Source: DAIDKA01 sp963708865
GTDB lineage: Bacteria; Pseudomonadota; Gammaproteobacteria; Steroidobacterales; Steroidobacteraceae
NCBI GenBank assembly: GCA_963708865.1
Contig: CAVPUC010000008.1
Location: forward strand, 744,001-808,000
Length of the DNA: 64,000 nt
Direction of reading: 5' to 3'
Made by a program: the position numbers and the translations under genes. The notes beneath the pieces were generated by a model. It did no database searches. It was not told the DNA's origin and was given only the letters and a program-made list of their open reading frames with translations. Positions within the stretch are counted from its first letter, which is position 1. Each line of letters opens with the position of its first letter. This document shows, piece by piece, positions 27,469 through 37,450 of the stretch.

Positions 27469-27990
27469 TCAGTGCTTGGCCATGTCCATCATGTGGTCCA
27501 CGCCCTGCTCGATGATGGCATCCGGAATGTCCAGCCGGTTGCCCTTCGCCGGCATGGTGCCGGCCGTTCCGGTAAAGCCATGCAGCGCGTGGTCATACAG
27601 CACGCTCTTGCCCTTGGCGATGCGTGGTCCCCACACGGCGGCATCGCCCGCCTTGGGCGCACCGGCTATCCCCAGACCGTGGCAGGCGGAGCAGACCTGT
27701 TCGTAGACCTGCGTCCCATCCTTCGGAATCGGCAGCACGACGCCGCTGCCCGCCGGGGAATCAGGCTTGATCGCCATGTTGGCATTGTTCTGCCCGACGA
27801 TGGCTTCCTGGGAGAGCGGCTCGATGCGCGAGGCGACGCTCGCCGCGAAGTCGCGCTGCTCGACCGAATCGGTTTCCTGGGTGTGCGCGGCGACCGTGCG
27901 TGCCAGGGCAATCAGGCAAATGGCGACCAGCACCAGAATGCCGATCACCATGCTGAACGTATTGACGAAGTGCGTGTCCTGCTTGCTCAC
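27469..27990 (-). CDS. cytochrome c5-like monoheme protein
   Basis: 173 residues: an uncleaved N-terminal membrane anchor (FSMVIGILVLVAICLIALARTVAA), a linker, and a single c-type heme site VCSACHGLGIAGAPKAGDAAVWGPRIAKG with a distal Met in GTMPAKGN. Membrane-anchored c5 cytochromes shuttle electrons to terminal oxidases in the periplasm. It lies 5 bp after the membrane-protein gene but its expression relation is unclear. Confidence 0.92.
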   Translation of the reverse strand: MSKQDTHFVNTFSMVIGILVLVAICLIALARTVAAHTQETDSVEQRDFAASVASRIEPLSQEAIVGQNNANMAIKPDSPAGSGVVLPIPKDGTQVYEQVCSACHGLGIAGAPKAGDAAVWGPRIAKGKSVLYDHALHGFTGTAGTMPAKGNRLDIPDAIIEQGVDHMMDMAKH

Positions 27991-28085
27991 AAATTAGCGC
28001 CCGACACCATCAGCCCTAAGAGTGGGCGCCGAAGTATAGCGAGGAACCGCCACGCTCTGGAACAGCGTGATGGCGTGAATTTCCT

Positions 28086-28162
28086 TGGCGCGCCCGGCGG
28101 GATTCGAACCCACGACCTGCAGCTTCGGAGGCTGCCACTCTATCCAGCTGAGCTACGGGCGC
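28086..28162 (-). tRNA. tRNA-Arg (anticodon CCG)
   Basis: Read on the minus strand it begins GCGCCCGTAGCTCAGCTGGA and has a GCGCCCG/CGGGCGC acceptor stem, anticodon stem GCAGC/GCTGC around loop CTCCGAA, and T-loop GGTTCGAATCC. The anticodon CCG reads CGG. Discriminator G and an encoded CCA are present at 28086-28089. Confidence 0.97.
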
Positions 28163-28223
28163 CCGTGACCTGAACCGGCAAGTTTACCGCAATGTGGACC
28201 CGGAAGCCGCCTGCAGGCGGGTG

Positions 28224-29136
28224 CTAGCGCTTGTGCTCGCTGGCGGCCAGGTCGTTGATCTCGGCGATCAGGGCCTCGTGGCTGCCGGCCTTGCCCACAT
28301 CGGTCATGTACTTGCCGTTGATCACGATCAGCGGCACCCCCTCGACGTGGTAGCGCTGGGTGATCTCCTCCGCGCGCTGCAGGTCGGCGTTCACGGCAAA
28401 GGAGTTATAGGCCTTGCGGAAGGCATCGGCGTCGATGCCGTTGTCCTTGGCAAACTGCAGCTGATGCGCGAAGGTCTCCTCCGGGGTATTGCCGGCCAGG
28501 GGATTGATCTGCTGATGCAGGGTCTCGAAGACCTTGTCATCCAGATCGCTGCGTCCCAACTGCTTGAGCGTGTAGTACAGCTGCGCATGGGCGCGGTGCA
28601 GCGGCCCCCACATGACCGGCACGCGGACAAATTCAATGTAATCGGCCTTGGTCTTGCGCCACGCCTGTGAGGAAGGGCTCCAGCGCGTAGCAGTGCGGGC
28701 AGGCGTACCAGAAGACTTCCAGCACTTCGACCTTGCCGGCCGGGACCGAGGTGGGCTGAGAGGGGACAACCGGGTCGTAGTTGACGCCCGGCTTCCACTT
28801 GCCATCGGGCAACTGGTGCTGCGAGGGCAGATCGGCAATCTTTTCCAGCGACGTCGTGCCGACCGGCGGGGCATCGTCACTGTCATCAGCTGCCTCCGGA
28901 GCGCTGCCGGCAGCGGCGATGGCTGCGGAGCTGACCGGGACATTGGCGAGTGCCGTCGTCTCGGCGCCGGCGGCCGGCGCACTGGCGGTGTCGGCGGCCT
29001 CGCCCGGCGGCGGCGATTCCGCGGCGCTGCGGCTCGCGGCGGCGCCCTGGGTGGTGGGCGGAGTGGCCGCTTCGCGGGCACAGGCACTGAAGCTCACGGG
29101 CAGCAGGAGCAGCAGCAGCAGAATCGATCGTCTCAT
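28224..29136 (-). CDS. dsbA: DsbA-family thiol:disulfide interchange lipoprotein, frame break near 28670
   Basis: Periplasmic disulfide oxidase. The N-terminal RRSILLLLLLLPVSFSAC is a lipoprotein-like signal (Cys after FSA), followed by an unusually long low-complexity Ala/Pro/Ser/Glu linker (about residues 20-90). The thioredoxin fold carries the active site FWYACPHCYALEPFL. One shift near 28665-28680 joins the two halves; the second continues ADYIEFVRVPVMWGPLHRAHAQLYYTLKQLG and ends with the cis-Pro loop VEGVPLIVINGKYM. The total of about 300 residues exceeds the usual 210 because of the linker. It follows the cytochrome c4 gene, as in Pseudomonas. Confidence 0.9.
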
Positions 29137-29162
29137 TGCAATAAGCTCCGTGGCCGCTGGGC

Positions 29163-29861
29163 CTAACGCATGCCCTGGATGTAGGCCGCGAGTTCCTTGA
29201 TGTCATCACCGTTCAGCCGCTTCGCGATGGTGCTCATCATGTAGCCGTTGCGACTGGTCGGGGCACCGGGCTTGGCACCGCTGTAGCGGGCGCCGCTGGC
29301 GAAATCATTGAGCTGCTTGACCACGTAATCGGCGAATTGCGCGCGCAGCGCCGGAAAATCCGCCACGGCATTGCCCCGCCCGACCGGGCCGTGGCATGCC
29401 GTGCAGGCGGGAATATCGCGGGCCGGGTCACCGAAGCGATACAGGTTCTCTCCGCCGCGCTCCATGGAGGCGTCCGCTTCACCGCCCACCGGCGTCTGGG
29501 CCTGGAAGTACACCGCGACGCTGTCGATATCCTTGGCACTCGAGGGTGCTGGCGATTTTCTGCATATCGGGATTGACGCGCACACCGGCCTTGAACAACT
29601 GCAGCTGTTCGGCCGATGTAAACCGCGTTCTGACCGGCGATCTTGGGCCACACTGCGCGTGGTGCTGTTGCCGTTGGGCCCATGGCAGGCTGAACAGGTC
29701 GGCGCCTTGAGCGTGCCGGCTTCCACGGTACCGTCGGCGAAGGGCGTACCCTGTCCGAGCGCCTCAGCCGCGATGGCGGATTGCACCGCTGCGCCGGAAA
29801 TCAGCGCCATGGTTGAAATCAGTGTGATCCAACCCGCTTTCGTGACCGGCGACATGCTCAT
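29163..29861 (-). CDS. cytochrome c4-like diheme protein, three frame breaks between 29540 and 29665
   Basis: Signal peptide (ITLISTMALISGAAVQSAIA) and two heme sites, TCSACHGPNGNS and ACTACHGPVGRG, as in diheme c4. The first and last parts share a frame, but between them the expected sequence lies in other frames: WPKIAGQNAVYI in one, AEQLQLFKAGVRVNPDMQKIASTL in another. Shifts are therefore needed near 29655, 29625 and 29545. With them the protein is about 230 residues and ordinary. c4 donates electrons to cbb3-type oxidases. Confidence 0.88.
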   Translation of the reverse strand: MSMSPVTKAGWITLISTMALISGAAVQSAIAAEALGQGTPFADGTVEAGTLKAPTCSACHGPNGNSTTRSVAQDRRSERGLHRPNSCSCSRPVCASIPICRKSPAPSSAKDIDSVAVYFQAQTPVGGEADASMERGGENLYRFGDPARDIPACTACHGPVGRGNAVADFPALRAQFADYVVKQLNDFASGARYSGAKPGAPTSRNGYMMSTIAKRLNGDDIKELAAYIQGMR

Positions 29862-29932
29862 CCCTGCTCCGCACGCGTGAGAAGTCGCGAATTGTACACT
29901 AGAGATCTGAAATTCTAAGAGGTCCCACGCAC

Positions 29933-30549
29933 GTGAGCCGGTTCCCCGAAGTGAGTTTCATGCTGAGCGCCGCAGATGGCGCCCAGTTCCCGGCTGACCA
30001 CGGTGTGGAGGTTGCGTTCGCGGGCCGATCCAACGCGGGCAAGTCATCCGCGATCAATGCGATCCTGGCGCGTCATGCGCTCGCGCGCACCAGCAAGACC
30101 CCGGGACGCACGCGGCTGCTGAATTTTTTCTCGCTCGGCGCGCGACCGGCGCATCGTCGATCTGCCCGGTTATGGATTTGCAGCAGGGCCCGCGTGAGGA
30201 GCGCGCCGGCTGGGCGCCGCTGATCGATGCCCTGCGTCCCAGGGCAAGCCTCAAGGGCCTGTTTCTGGTAGTCGACTGCCGCCGCGGTCTGTCCGAGATG
30301 GATCTGGAACTCATCGACTGGGCCGATCCGCCGCGCCGCCGGATCCATGTGCTGCTGGCCAAGGCGGACAAGCTGACCCGGGCCGAAGGCGCCAAGGCGC
30401 AGGCCGCAGCGGTGGCGGTGCTGGGGGGACACGCCACGGTGCAGCTGTTCTCCGCCTTGCGGCGCATCGGCATAGACGATGCGCAGGATCGGCTGCAAAG
30501 CTGGCTTGAAACTGCGGCTGTCGACGCGGTAAATAAAGGACCCCGGTGA
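29933..30549 (+). CDS. engB: ribosome-biogenesis GTPase EngB/YihA, two frame breaks near 30148 and 30185
   Basis: Circularly conserved GTPase needed for 50S maturation. G1 GRSNAGKSS and the switch region TSKTPGRTRLLNFFSLG are in the first frame; G3 DLPGYGFA appears only in a second frame near 30155-30180; G4 AKADKLTRAEGAKAQ and G5 FSALRRIG are in a third. Two compensating single-base errors restore about 205 residues. EngB is generally essential, so the breaks are probably not real. It converges on polA with a probable small RNA in between. Confidence 0.9.
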
Positions 30550-30569
30550 ACTCAATGAGTCCACCGGGG
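30531..30569 (-). terminator. rho-independent terminator of the candidate small RNA
   Basis: Stem CCCCGGTG..ACTC with GAGT..CACCGGGG, loop AAT, one mismatch (30541-30569). On the minus strand it is followed by TCCTTTATTT. It overlaps the last codons of engB, whose own downstream side has no T run, so it mainly serves the minus strand. Confidence 0.75.
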
Positions 30570-30646
30570 CTAGACTAACCCGGAACAGGTCTCGTGAACC
30601 GGGTTACCCGCCCAGGGAGGGAAGCGGGGAGTGCTTGGGACACTCA
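30541..30646 (-). ncRNA. candidate Spot 42/ErsA-like small RNA
   Basis: The space between polA and engB contains a minus-strand transcription unit: -35 TTGAAC, 16 bp, -10 TATCAA, and about 100 nt later a strong hairpin with a T-rich tail. The predicted RNA of about 105 nt also holds an 8-bp stem (30576-30583 with 30599-30606) and a small stem at 30629-30645. Position and orientation equal those of spf (Spot 42) in E. coli and ErsA in Pseudomonas, which lie downstream of polA facing engB. The sequence itself was not matched to either family. Confidence 0.55.
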
Positions 30647-30652
30647 TAGGAT

Positions 30653-30680
30653 TTGATAGGGTCGACCCTCAGAAGTTCAA
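30653..30680 (-). promoter_or_regulatory. candidate promoter of the polA-engB small RNA
   Basis: TTGAAC at 30680-30675 and TATCAA at 30658-30653 are 16 bp apart on the minus strand. The -35 box overlaps one arm of a 7-bp inverted repeat (GTTCAAC/GTTGAAC, around 30675-30706), which could be a regulator site. Confidence 0.5.
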
Positions 30681-30759
30681 CAACCCGAACATTAAAAAGT
30701 GTTGAACTTTCAAGTGGTTGCACAGCCACTTGTTGTAGGAAAGCAACAGCTGCCGGTTC

Positions 30760-33536
30760 TCAGTGCGCCTCATCCCAGTTGGCGCCCACGCCCGTGTCGA
30801 CCTTCAGCGGCACCTTCAGATCCAGCGCCGCCACCATGCGCGCGCGGACCGCCGCCGTCACCTCGGTGACCGCATCGGCGCGCACCTCCAGCACCAGCTC
30901 GTCATGCACCTGCATGATCAGCCGCGCCGGCGGCCGCTCGCGTTCGCACCACGCATCCACGCTGATCATGGCGAGCTTGATGATGTCCGCGGCCGTTCCT
31001 TGCATCGGCGCGTTGATGGCGCTGCGTTCCGAGTACTGCTGCATCTGACGGTTGCTGGAGCGGATGTCCGGCAGATACAGCCGCCGACCGCACACCGTTT
31101 CGACAAAGCCGTCACGGCGCGCCTGTTCGCGCGTGTCGTCCATGAATTGCCGCACGCCCGGATAGCGTGCGAAGTAGCGGTTCACGTAGTCCTGCGCCGA
31201 GCCGCGATCGATGCCCAGCTGTCGCGCCAGGCCAAACGGCGACATGCCGTAGATGAGACCGAAGTTGATGGTCTTCGCGGTACGGCGTTGGTCGGCGGTG
31301 ACCGCCGTGGTCGCGACGCCAAACACTTCCGCGGCGGTCGCGACGTGCACATCGAGGTCGTTGGCGAAAGCGGACAGCAGGCCCGGATCCCCGGACAGGT
31401 GCGCCATGATCCGCAGTTCGATCTGCGAATAATCGGCGGCCAGCAACACATGGCCGGGGGGCGCGATGAAGGCCTGGCGGATGCGCCGGCCTTCCGCTCG
31501 GCGGATCGGAATGTTCTGCAGGTTCGGATCCGTGGAGGACAGCCGTCCGGTCTGCGCCACGGCCTGGTGATACGAGGTATGCACCCGGCCCGTGCGGGGC
31601 ATTGATCTGCTGCGGCAGCTTGTCGGTGTAGGTCGATTTGAGCTTCGCCAAGGCCCGGTACTCGAGCACGATCCGCGGCAGGGCATGGGATTCGGCCAGG
31701 TCCTCCAGCACATCCTCAGCGGTTGAGGGCTGTCCGGTCGGCGTCTTGCGCGCCACCGGGATCTGCAGTTTTTCGAACAGGATCTGCTGCAATTGCTTGG
31801 GCGACTCGATGTTGAATTCGGTGCCCGCTTCGCGGTGCGCCTGCACCAGCAGCTCCCGCAACTGCACCTCGATCTGCCGGCTCTGAGTCGTCAGCAGCGT
31901 GCCGTCGATCAGTACCCCGTAGTACTCCATGCGCGCGAGCACCGGCACCAGCGGTTGTTCGACTTGCGCATACAGGCGTTCCAGTCGCGGCAGCGATCGC
32001 AGCTTATCCGCCAGCACCCGGTGCAGTTGCAGGGTCACATCGGCATCCTCGGCCGAGTACACCGCCGCGGTCTCCACGGGAACCTGGTTGAACGTCAGCT
32101 GCTTGGCGCCCTTGCCGGCCACCTGTTCGAAGGTGATGGTCTGGATGCCCAGATAGCGCGCCGCCGTCGTGTCCATGTCGTGGCGGGTCGCGACGCTGTT
32201 CCAGACATAGGACTCGAGCATGGTGTCGTAGCGCATGCCCTCGATGCGGATGCCATGATTGGCGAGCACGTGCGCATCGTATTTGAGGTGATGACCGACC
32301 TTTGGCAGGTTCGGATCCTCGAGCAGCGGCTTCAAAGCCGCCAGCACCCGCTCGCGCGGCAGCTGTTCCGGCGCCCCGGCGTAGTCGTGCGCGAGCGGCA
32401 CGTACGCGGCGACACCCGGCTCGATGCAAAAGGAGACGCCGACGATCTGCGCCATCATGTAATCGAGGCTCGTGGTCTCGGTATCGAAGGCGAACAACGG
32501 CGCACTGCGCAGACGCGCAAGCCAGCTTTCCAGCTGTTCCCAGCTGGTCACGGTTTCGTACTTGCGCTCAGGGGGTATCGGCACAGCGGCGGATTCGCCA
32601 GGGATGGGCGCGGACGCAACCGTCCGCAGCGGCGGTGCCTTGGGGGCGCGGGGCGCCGTGCCCGAAGCGCTGCCGTCGGCGCCCGCCCCGGTGAGCTGAC
32701 GCAGCAAGGAGCGCATTTCGTAGCGTGTATACAGTTCCTGCAGCAATGCGGTGTCGCTGGGCTGGGGCGCGAGATCCTCGATGCTCAGCGGCAGCGCAAG
32801 GTCGGTATTGAGCGTCGCAAGTTTGCGCGACAGCGCCAAGGTCTCCAGGCCGGCGCGCAGATTCTCGCCCACCTTGCCCTCGATTTCGTGGGCATGTTCG
32901 ATGATGCCGTCGGCAGTCGCGTATTGCGCTAGCCACTTGGCCGCGGTCTTCGGGCCCACCTTCGGCACGCCCGGAATGTTGTCCGAGGTGTCGCCCACCA
33001 ACGCCAGATAGTCGATGATCTGCTCCGGCCAGACATCAAACTTGGCCTTCACGCCGGCGCGATCCAGGCGCGAACCGGTCATGGTGTTGACGATGGTGAT
33101 CGCCTCATTCACCAGCTGTGACATGTCCTTGTCACCGGTCGAAATGACGACCTGGTAGCCGGCGGCCTGGGCGCGCCGGGCGAGCGTGCCGATCACATCG
33201 TCCGCCTCGACGCCCTCGATCCGCAGCAGCGGATGGCCTTGAGCCTTGAGGATGGCGAGCAGCGGTTCAATCTGCGCCCGCAGGTCATCCGGCATCGGCG
33301 GACGGTGTGACTTGTAGGCTTCAAACAGATCATCGCGAAAGGTGCGCCCCGGGGCATCGAAGACGATGGCGAGGCGCGCGCCCGCGAAGTCCTGCGAGAG
33401 TTTCACCACCATGTTGAGCACGCCCAGTACCGCGCCGGTCGGCTCCCCGGCGGCGTTGGTCAGGGGCGGCATGGCGTGGAAGGCCCGGTACAGATACGAG
33501 GAGCCGTCGACCAGAACGAGGGTAGGTGGGCGTCAT
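30760..33536 (-). CDS. polA: DNA polymerase I, frame breaks near 33513 and 31595
   Basis: Repair and Okazaki-fragment polymerase of about 925 residues. The ATG at 33536 plus a shift near 33513 gives LVLVDGSSYLYRAFHAMPPL, the start of the 5'-nuclease domain (ADDVIGTLARRA, GDKDMSQLV, GDTSDNIPGV). The 3'-5' exonuclease domain keeps its first acidic motif (FAFDTETTSLDYM). A second shift near 31595 joins QQINAPHG to RVHTSYHQAVAQTGRLSSTDPNLQNIP of the polymerase domain, which has motif A ADYSQIELRIMAHLS, the O-helix RRTAKTINFGLIYGM and motif C MQVHDELVLEV. All catalytic residues are present, so proofreading should be intact. Confidence 0.95.
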
Positions 33537-33588
33537 TGGGACAGTTTGGGAGATTAAGTCATGGCGGGACCGGTAATTATATAGGTGG

Positions 33589-35045
33589 GTGTCAACGGCC
33601 GGGTCTGATGCCGCGCTTTATCCCCTCATGCGTGACACCTCGGCCGCCGCCATTGCCACCAACCGCTTCGGACTCGGCGCCCGGCCCGGTGAGATCGCGG
33701 CCTGTGCCGGCGATCCGCGCGGCTGGCTGGAAGCCCAGCTGAAGGGGGCGCCGCCGCTCATTCCCGATTCGGGACTGCAGAGCACGGCCGCCATGGTCAC
33801 CACCATCGACCGGGTGCGCGCGCAGAACCGGGCGCTGCGTGGGACCAGCGCGGCCGGTGACAAGACCGCAACCCCATCGGTCGTCAACGCCGTGGTCAAG
33901 CTGGGTGAGATCTATCGCCCGCAATACGTCGCTGAAGTGACGGCGCGGCTGACACTGGCCGCGACCACCGAGCGGCCGTTCCTGGAGCGCATCACGCAGT
34001 TCTGGAGCAATCATTTCGCGATCTCGGTGGACAAGGCCATCGTGCTCGGCGTGGCCGGCAGCTACGAGCGCGAAGCGATCCGGCCGCATGTGCTGGGTTC
34101 ATTCGCGCAGCTGCTGCTGGCGGTCGAACGCCACCCGGCGATGCTCCTGTACCTGGACAACTACCGCTCGGTGGGCCCGGACTCCATGCTCGCGGGGCGC
34201 GCGCTGGAGCGTGCCGGCAAGACCCTCGGCATCAATGAGAATCTCGCCCGCGAGATCATGGAGCTGCACACGCTGGGGGTGAATGGCGGCTATACCCAGG
34301 CGGACGTGACCGCCTTCGCCAAGGTCATCACCGGCTGGTCGATCGGCGCGCGGGGCGCCGGGGCTCGCCGGCGGCGGCGCCGCCCGGAGAATTTTTCTTC
34401 CGCACCAATATCCACGAGCCCGGCACCCAGAACATCATCGGGCGCCGCTATGCGCAGCAAGGCGAGTCCCAGGGCGAGTCGGTGCTGCTGGATCTGGCGC
34501 GCAATCCGGCGACCGCGCAGCACATCGCAACCCAGCTGGCGCGGCACTTCATCGCCGATGATCCACCGCCCGATGCGGTGAGCCGCCTGGCCCGGGTGTT
34601 CAACCGGACCGACGGGGACCTGCCTTCCGTGTACCGGGCGCTGCTGGCGGAGGAAGCGTGCTGGTCGCAGCCGCTGAGCAAATTCAAGACGCCGAATGAC
34701 TATGTGATCTCTACGTGGCGCGCGCTCGCGCTGCCCCTCGACGATGCGCGCCAGGTGCCGCCGATTTTTGCGAACCTCGGGCAGCGCGTCTGGTCACCGA
34801 ATTCGCCCGCGGGCTGGCCGGACCGCAGCGCCGATTGGGACGGCGGTTCGGCGCTGCTGCAACGGTTGCGCTGGGCGGACCAGCTCGGCCAGCGCCTCGG
34901 TGCCAACGTCAATGCCGTGCAGCTGGCACCGCAGATACTGGGCGCTACCCTCGCTGACAACACGCGTGTGGCGCTTGGCCGTGCCGCCAGCGCCGCCCAG
35001 GCCCTGACGCTGCTGCTGGCGGCTCCCGAATTCATGCGCAGGTGA
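33589..35045 (+). CDS. DUF1800 protein, frame break near 34358
   Basis: About 485 residues after one shift near 34355-34365 (from TGWSIG into GEFFFRTNIHEPGTQNIIGRRY). DUF1800 hallmarks: ATNRFGLGARPGE at the N-terminus, FWSNHFAISVDK, ENLAREIMELHTLGVNGGYTQADV and DPPPDAVSRLARVFNRTDGDL. A start at ATG 33628 is as likely as GTG 33589. DUF1800 genes are almost always paired with a DUF1501 gene, as here (the next ATG is 3 bp past its stop). The pair is secreted or envelope-associated; function not established. Confidence 0.88.
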
Positions 35046-35047
35046 CC

Positions 35048-36259
35048 ATGGACACATTACTGTTGAAACGACGCGGGTTCTTGCAGGGTGCGGCACTGGC
35101 CGCGGGCGGTGCGCTGCTGACGACGCGACTGTCTTTCGCCGGCGCGGGCGGCGACTCGCGTCTGGTCGTCGTGATCATGCGCGGCGCGGTTGACGGCCTG
35201 GCGGCCGTGCCGCCGTACGGCGATCCGGCCTATGCGCGCCTGCGCGGCGGGCTTGCGATCGCGGCGCCCGGTGCGACCGATGGTGCGCTGCGCCTCGACG
35301 ACCTCTTCGGCCTGCATCCGCAACTGGCGTTCCTGCACGAATCGTTCGCCGCGGGTGAGCTGGCGGTGTTCCACGCGCTCGCCACCGGGTACCGCGATCG
35401 GTCCCACTTTGACGGCCAGGATGTCCTGGAAAGCGGCGTGGTGGTGCCGCACGCCTCGCAGACCGGGTGGCTGAATCGCGCGCTGGCGAGCTCACCCCGC
35501 ACGGGACACGGCGGCGAAAGCGGCGTCGCCCTGGGTTCCAATGTGCCGCTGATCATGCGCGGCCCGGCGCAGGTGGCCTCCTGGGCGCCGACCAAGCTTG
35601 CGGAGCTGGATGAGGACACCCTGCAGCGCATCGCGGACCTGTATTCGCACGATCCGCTGCTGGGCCAGCGACTGGGGGATGCGCAAACCGCCAATGCGTT
35701 GGCCCAGGGTGAGTCGCCGGGCACGATGGCGGGCGCGGGGAGCGCCAACCGCTACGAGGAGGTGATCCGCGCGGCGGCGGGGTTCCTGGCCAATGACGCC
35801 GGACCGCGCGTGGCGGTGTTCGATACCACCGGCTGGGACACCCATGCCAACGAGGGCGGTGCCCGTGGCCAGCTGGGGGCCCGCTTCGGCGCACTCGATG
35901 CGGCGTTGCGCGCATTGAAAACCCAACTGGGTCCGACGTGGCGCAACACCGCGGTACTCGCGGTGACGGAGTTCGGACGCACCGCGGCCGTCAACGGCAC
36001 CGGCGGCAGTGACCATGGCACGGGAACGGCGGCGTTCCTGCTCGGCGGCGCGGTGCACGGTGGGCGGGTAATCTGCGACTGGCCGGGACTGTCAGCGGCC
36101 AATCTCTACCAGCAGCGCGATCTCGCCCCGACCCTGGATATGCGGGCGCTGCTCAAAGGCACCCTGGTCGATCACCTCGGGGTGTCCGCGGGGGCACTCG
36201 ATGGAATATTCCCCGACAGCACCGGCATCAAACCGCTGCGAGACCTGTTCCATGCCTAG
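35048..36259 (+). CDS. DUF1501 protein with Tat signal
   Basis: 403 residues. A twin-arginine signal (LKRRGFLQGAALAAGGALLTTRLSFAGA) indicates export as a folded protein. The body belongs to the alkaline-phosphatase-like DUF1501 family: VVVIMRGAVDGLAAVPPYGDPAYARLR, GYRDRSHFDGQDVLESG, FDTTGWDTHANEGG, VTEFGRTAAVNGTGGSDHGTGTAAFLLGG. The Asp/His/Gly-rich motifs resemble metal-binding sulfatase-like sites. AGGTGA before ATG 35048 sets the start. Coupled to DUF1800. Confidence 0.9.
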   Translation: MDTLLLKRRGFLQGAALAAGGALLTTRLSFAGAGGDSRLVVVIMRGAVDGLAAVPPYGDPAYARLRGGLAIAAPGATDGALRLDDLFGLHPQLAFLHESFAAGELAVFHALATGYRDRSHFDGQDVLESGVVVPHASQTGWLNRALASSPRTGHGGESGVALGSNVPLIMRGPAQVASWAPTKLAELDEDTLQRIADLYSHDPLLGQRLGDAQTANALAQGESPGTMAGAGSANRYEEVIRAAAGFLANDAGPRVAVFDTTGWDTHANEGGARGQLGARFGALDAALRALKTQLGPTWRNTAVLAVTEFGRTAAVNGTGGSDHGTGTAAFLLGGAVHGGRVICDWPGLSAANLYQQRDLAPTLDMRALLKGTLVDHLGVSAGALDGIFPDSTGIKPLRDLFHA

Positions 36260-36352
36260 TCGTCGGCCAAGCCGCAGCGGCGGCGGACTCAAGCAACAAT
36301 TGCTTTCACGCTGTAAGATCTCCGAGACCTTGAGCGTCAACTTTGTTGCATT

Positions 36353-37238
36353 ATGTTTAAACCCAAGGGTTGGGCCGCACTCATCGCATTACGCGAAATC
36401 GTTCGCTATCTGCGTGCGACCGATAATCCTCTGCTGAAACGGGAGCAGCGCGAAGCCCCGGCGATCCGCGAGTTCATCTTCCGCCCCTATGTCAGCAACC
36501 GCTGGGGTCTGCGCCGACGGTTGACCGAGATCGCCAACCACTACCGATTGATTCAGAACCGCATTCCATTCCTGGATCTGCGGAACGACGAATATTACGA
36601 GCTGATGCAATACGATGTCCCGGACAATACCTTGCGTATCGTCATGGACCGGCCGCCGTGGATGCGCCGCGAAGGACAGTTCGGCATCAGCCTCTTCTAC
36701 GGCACGGATCGGATCTATACGGCCATGCTGCATCTGTCCGGCACACCGGATCACCTGCAGCTCATCGTCGGCAACCTGCAAGGCGACGGTCGAGATCGCC
36801 TGGCCATGTACCGCACGCTCACCAAGGTCATGCACGGCATGCGGCCGCGCGATTTTCTGATACATGTCGTACGAATCCTCGCCGGGGAACTGCATTGTCG
36901 CGAAGTGCTGGGCATCTGCGATGCAGGACACCGCAGCGCGCATTCATTCTCGCGGGCGGCGAAGCTTGCGACCTATGATGAGATCTGGCGTGGAGCACGG
37001 CGCGGTGTGGAATGCCGAGAGCGCTTTCTTCTCCATGCCTGCCGGCCTGCACAAGCGCGCGGTCCAGCAGATTCCGGCACACAAACGCAGCATGTACCGC
37101 CGCCGCTACGAGCTCTTGGATGAGTTGCAGCAGAACTTGCGTGAACGGATCGCCAGAGCGGCGGTGCAACCACCGCCACGCTGCATCATCGGCTCGGCGC
37201 TGGCAGCCGGGAACATCACGGCGACTGCCTGGCGCTAG
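36353..37238 (+). CDS. DUF535 (VirK/YbjX-like) protein, frame break near 36998
   Basis: About 294 residues after one shift near 36990-37000. Family landmarks are REFIFRPYVSNRW, LRIVMDRPPWMRREGQFGISLFYGTDRIYTAMLHLSG, IVGNLQGDG and, after the shift, HGAVWNAESAFFSMPAGLHKRAVQQIPAHKRSMYRRRYELLDELQQNL. DUF535 proteins are linked to virulence and membrane functions in Salmonella and Shigella, but no activity is proven. The stop overlaps the convergent lptM stop. Confidence 0.88.
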
Positions 37239-37441
37239 CGCGGCGCGGACGACGGCGCCGACGCCTCAGCGGCGGCGGGCGCTGCGGCGCTCGCGGCCGG
37301 GCGCGTCACCACCCGCGCGTTGCGATCCGGCATATACAAGGGGCCGCGTTGGCCGCAGCCGGCCACGCCCAGCAGCACGCACCCGCTCAATCCCAGGAGC
37401 GGCCATGCCTTGCGGGCGAATCGTGCGGGTGTTGCCGACAT
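37235..37441 (-). CDS. lptM: LptM/YifL-like lipoprotein
   Basis: 68 residues: lipoprotein signal with lipobox LLGVAGC at the cleavage site, then GQRGPLYMPDRNARVV, the LptM/YifL signature, and an Ala/Pro/Ser tail. In E. coli LptM helps the LPS translocon LptD/E mature. AGGAG is just before the ATG and the gene follows argH by 9 bp. In many gammaproteobacteria it instead precedes lysA-dapF, so its place here is a rearrangement. Confidence 0.88.
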   Translation of the reverse strand: MSATPARFARKAWPLLGLSGCVLLGVAGCGQRGPLYMPDRNARVVTRPAASAAAPAAAEASAPSSAPR

Positions 37442-37450
37442 GCGTGCTCC

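Noticed and set aside
28207..28220. CCGCCTGCAGGCGG palindrome after dsbA
   Set aside because: Could be a weak terminator or a chance palindrome in GC-rich DNA; no T run or conserved context supports a call.
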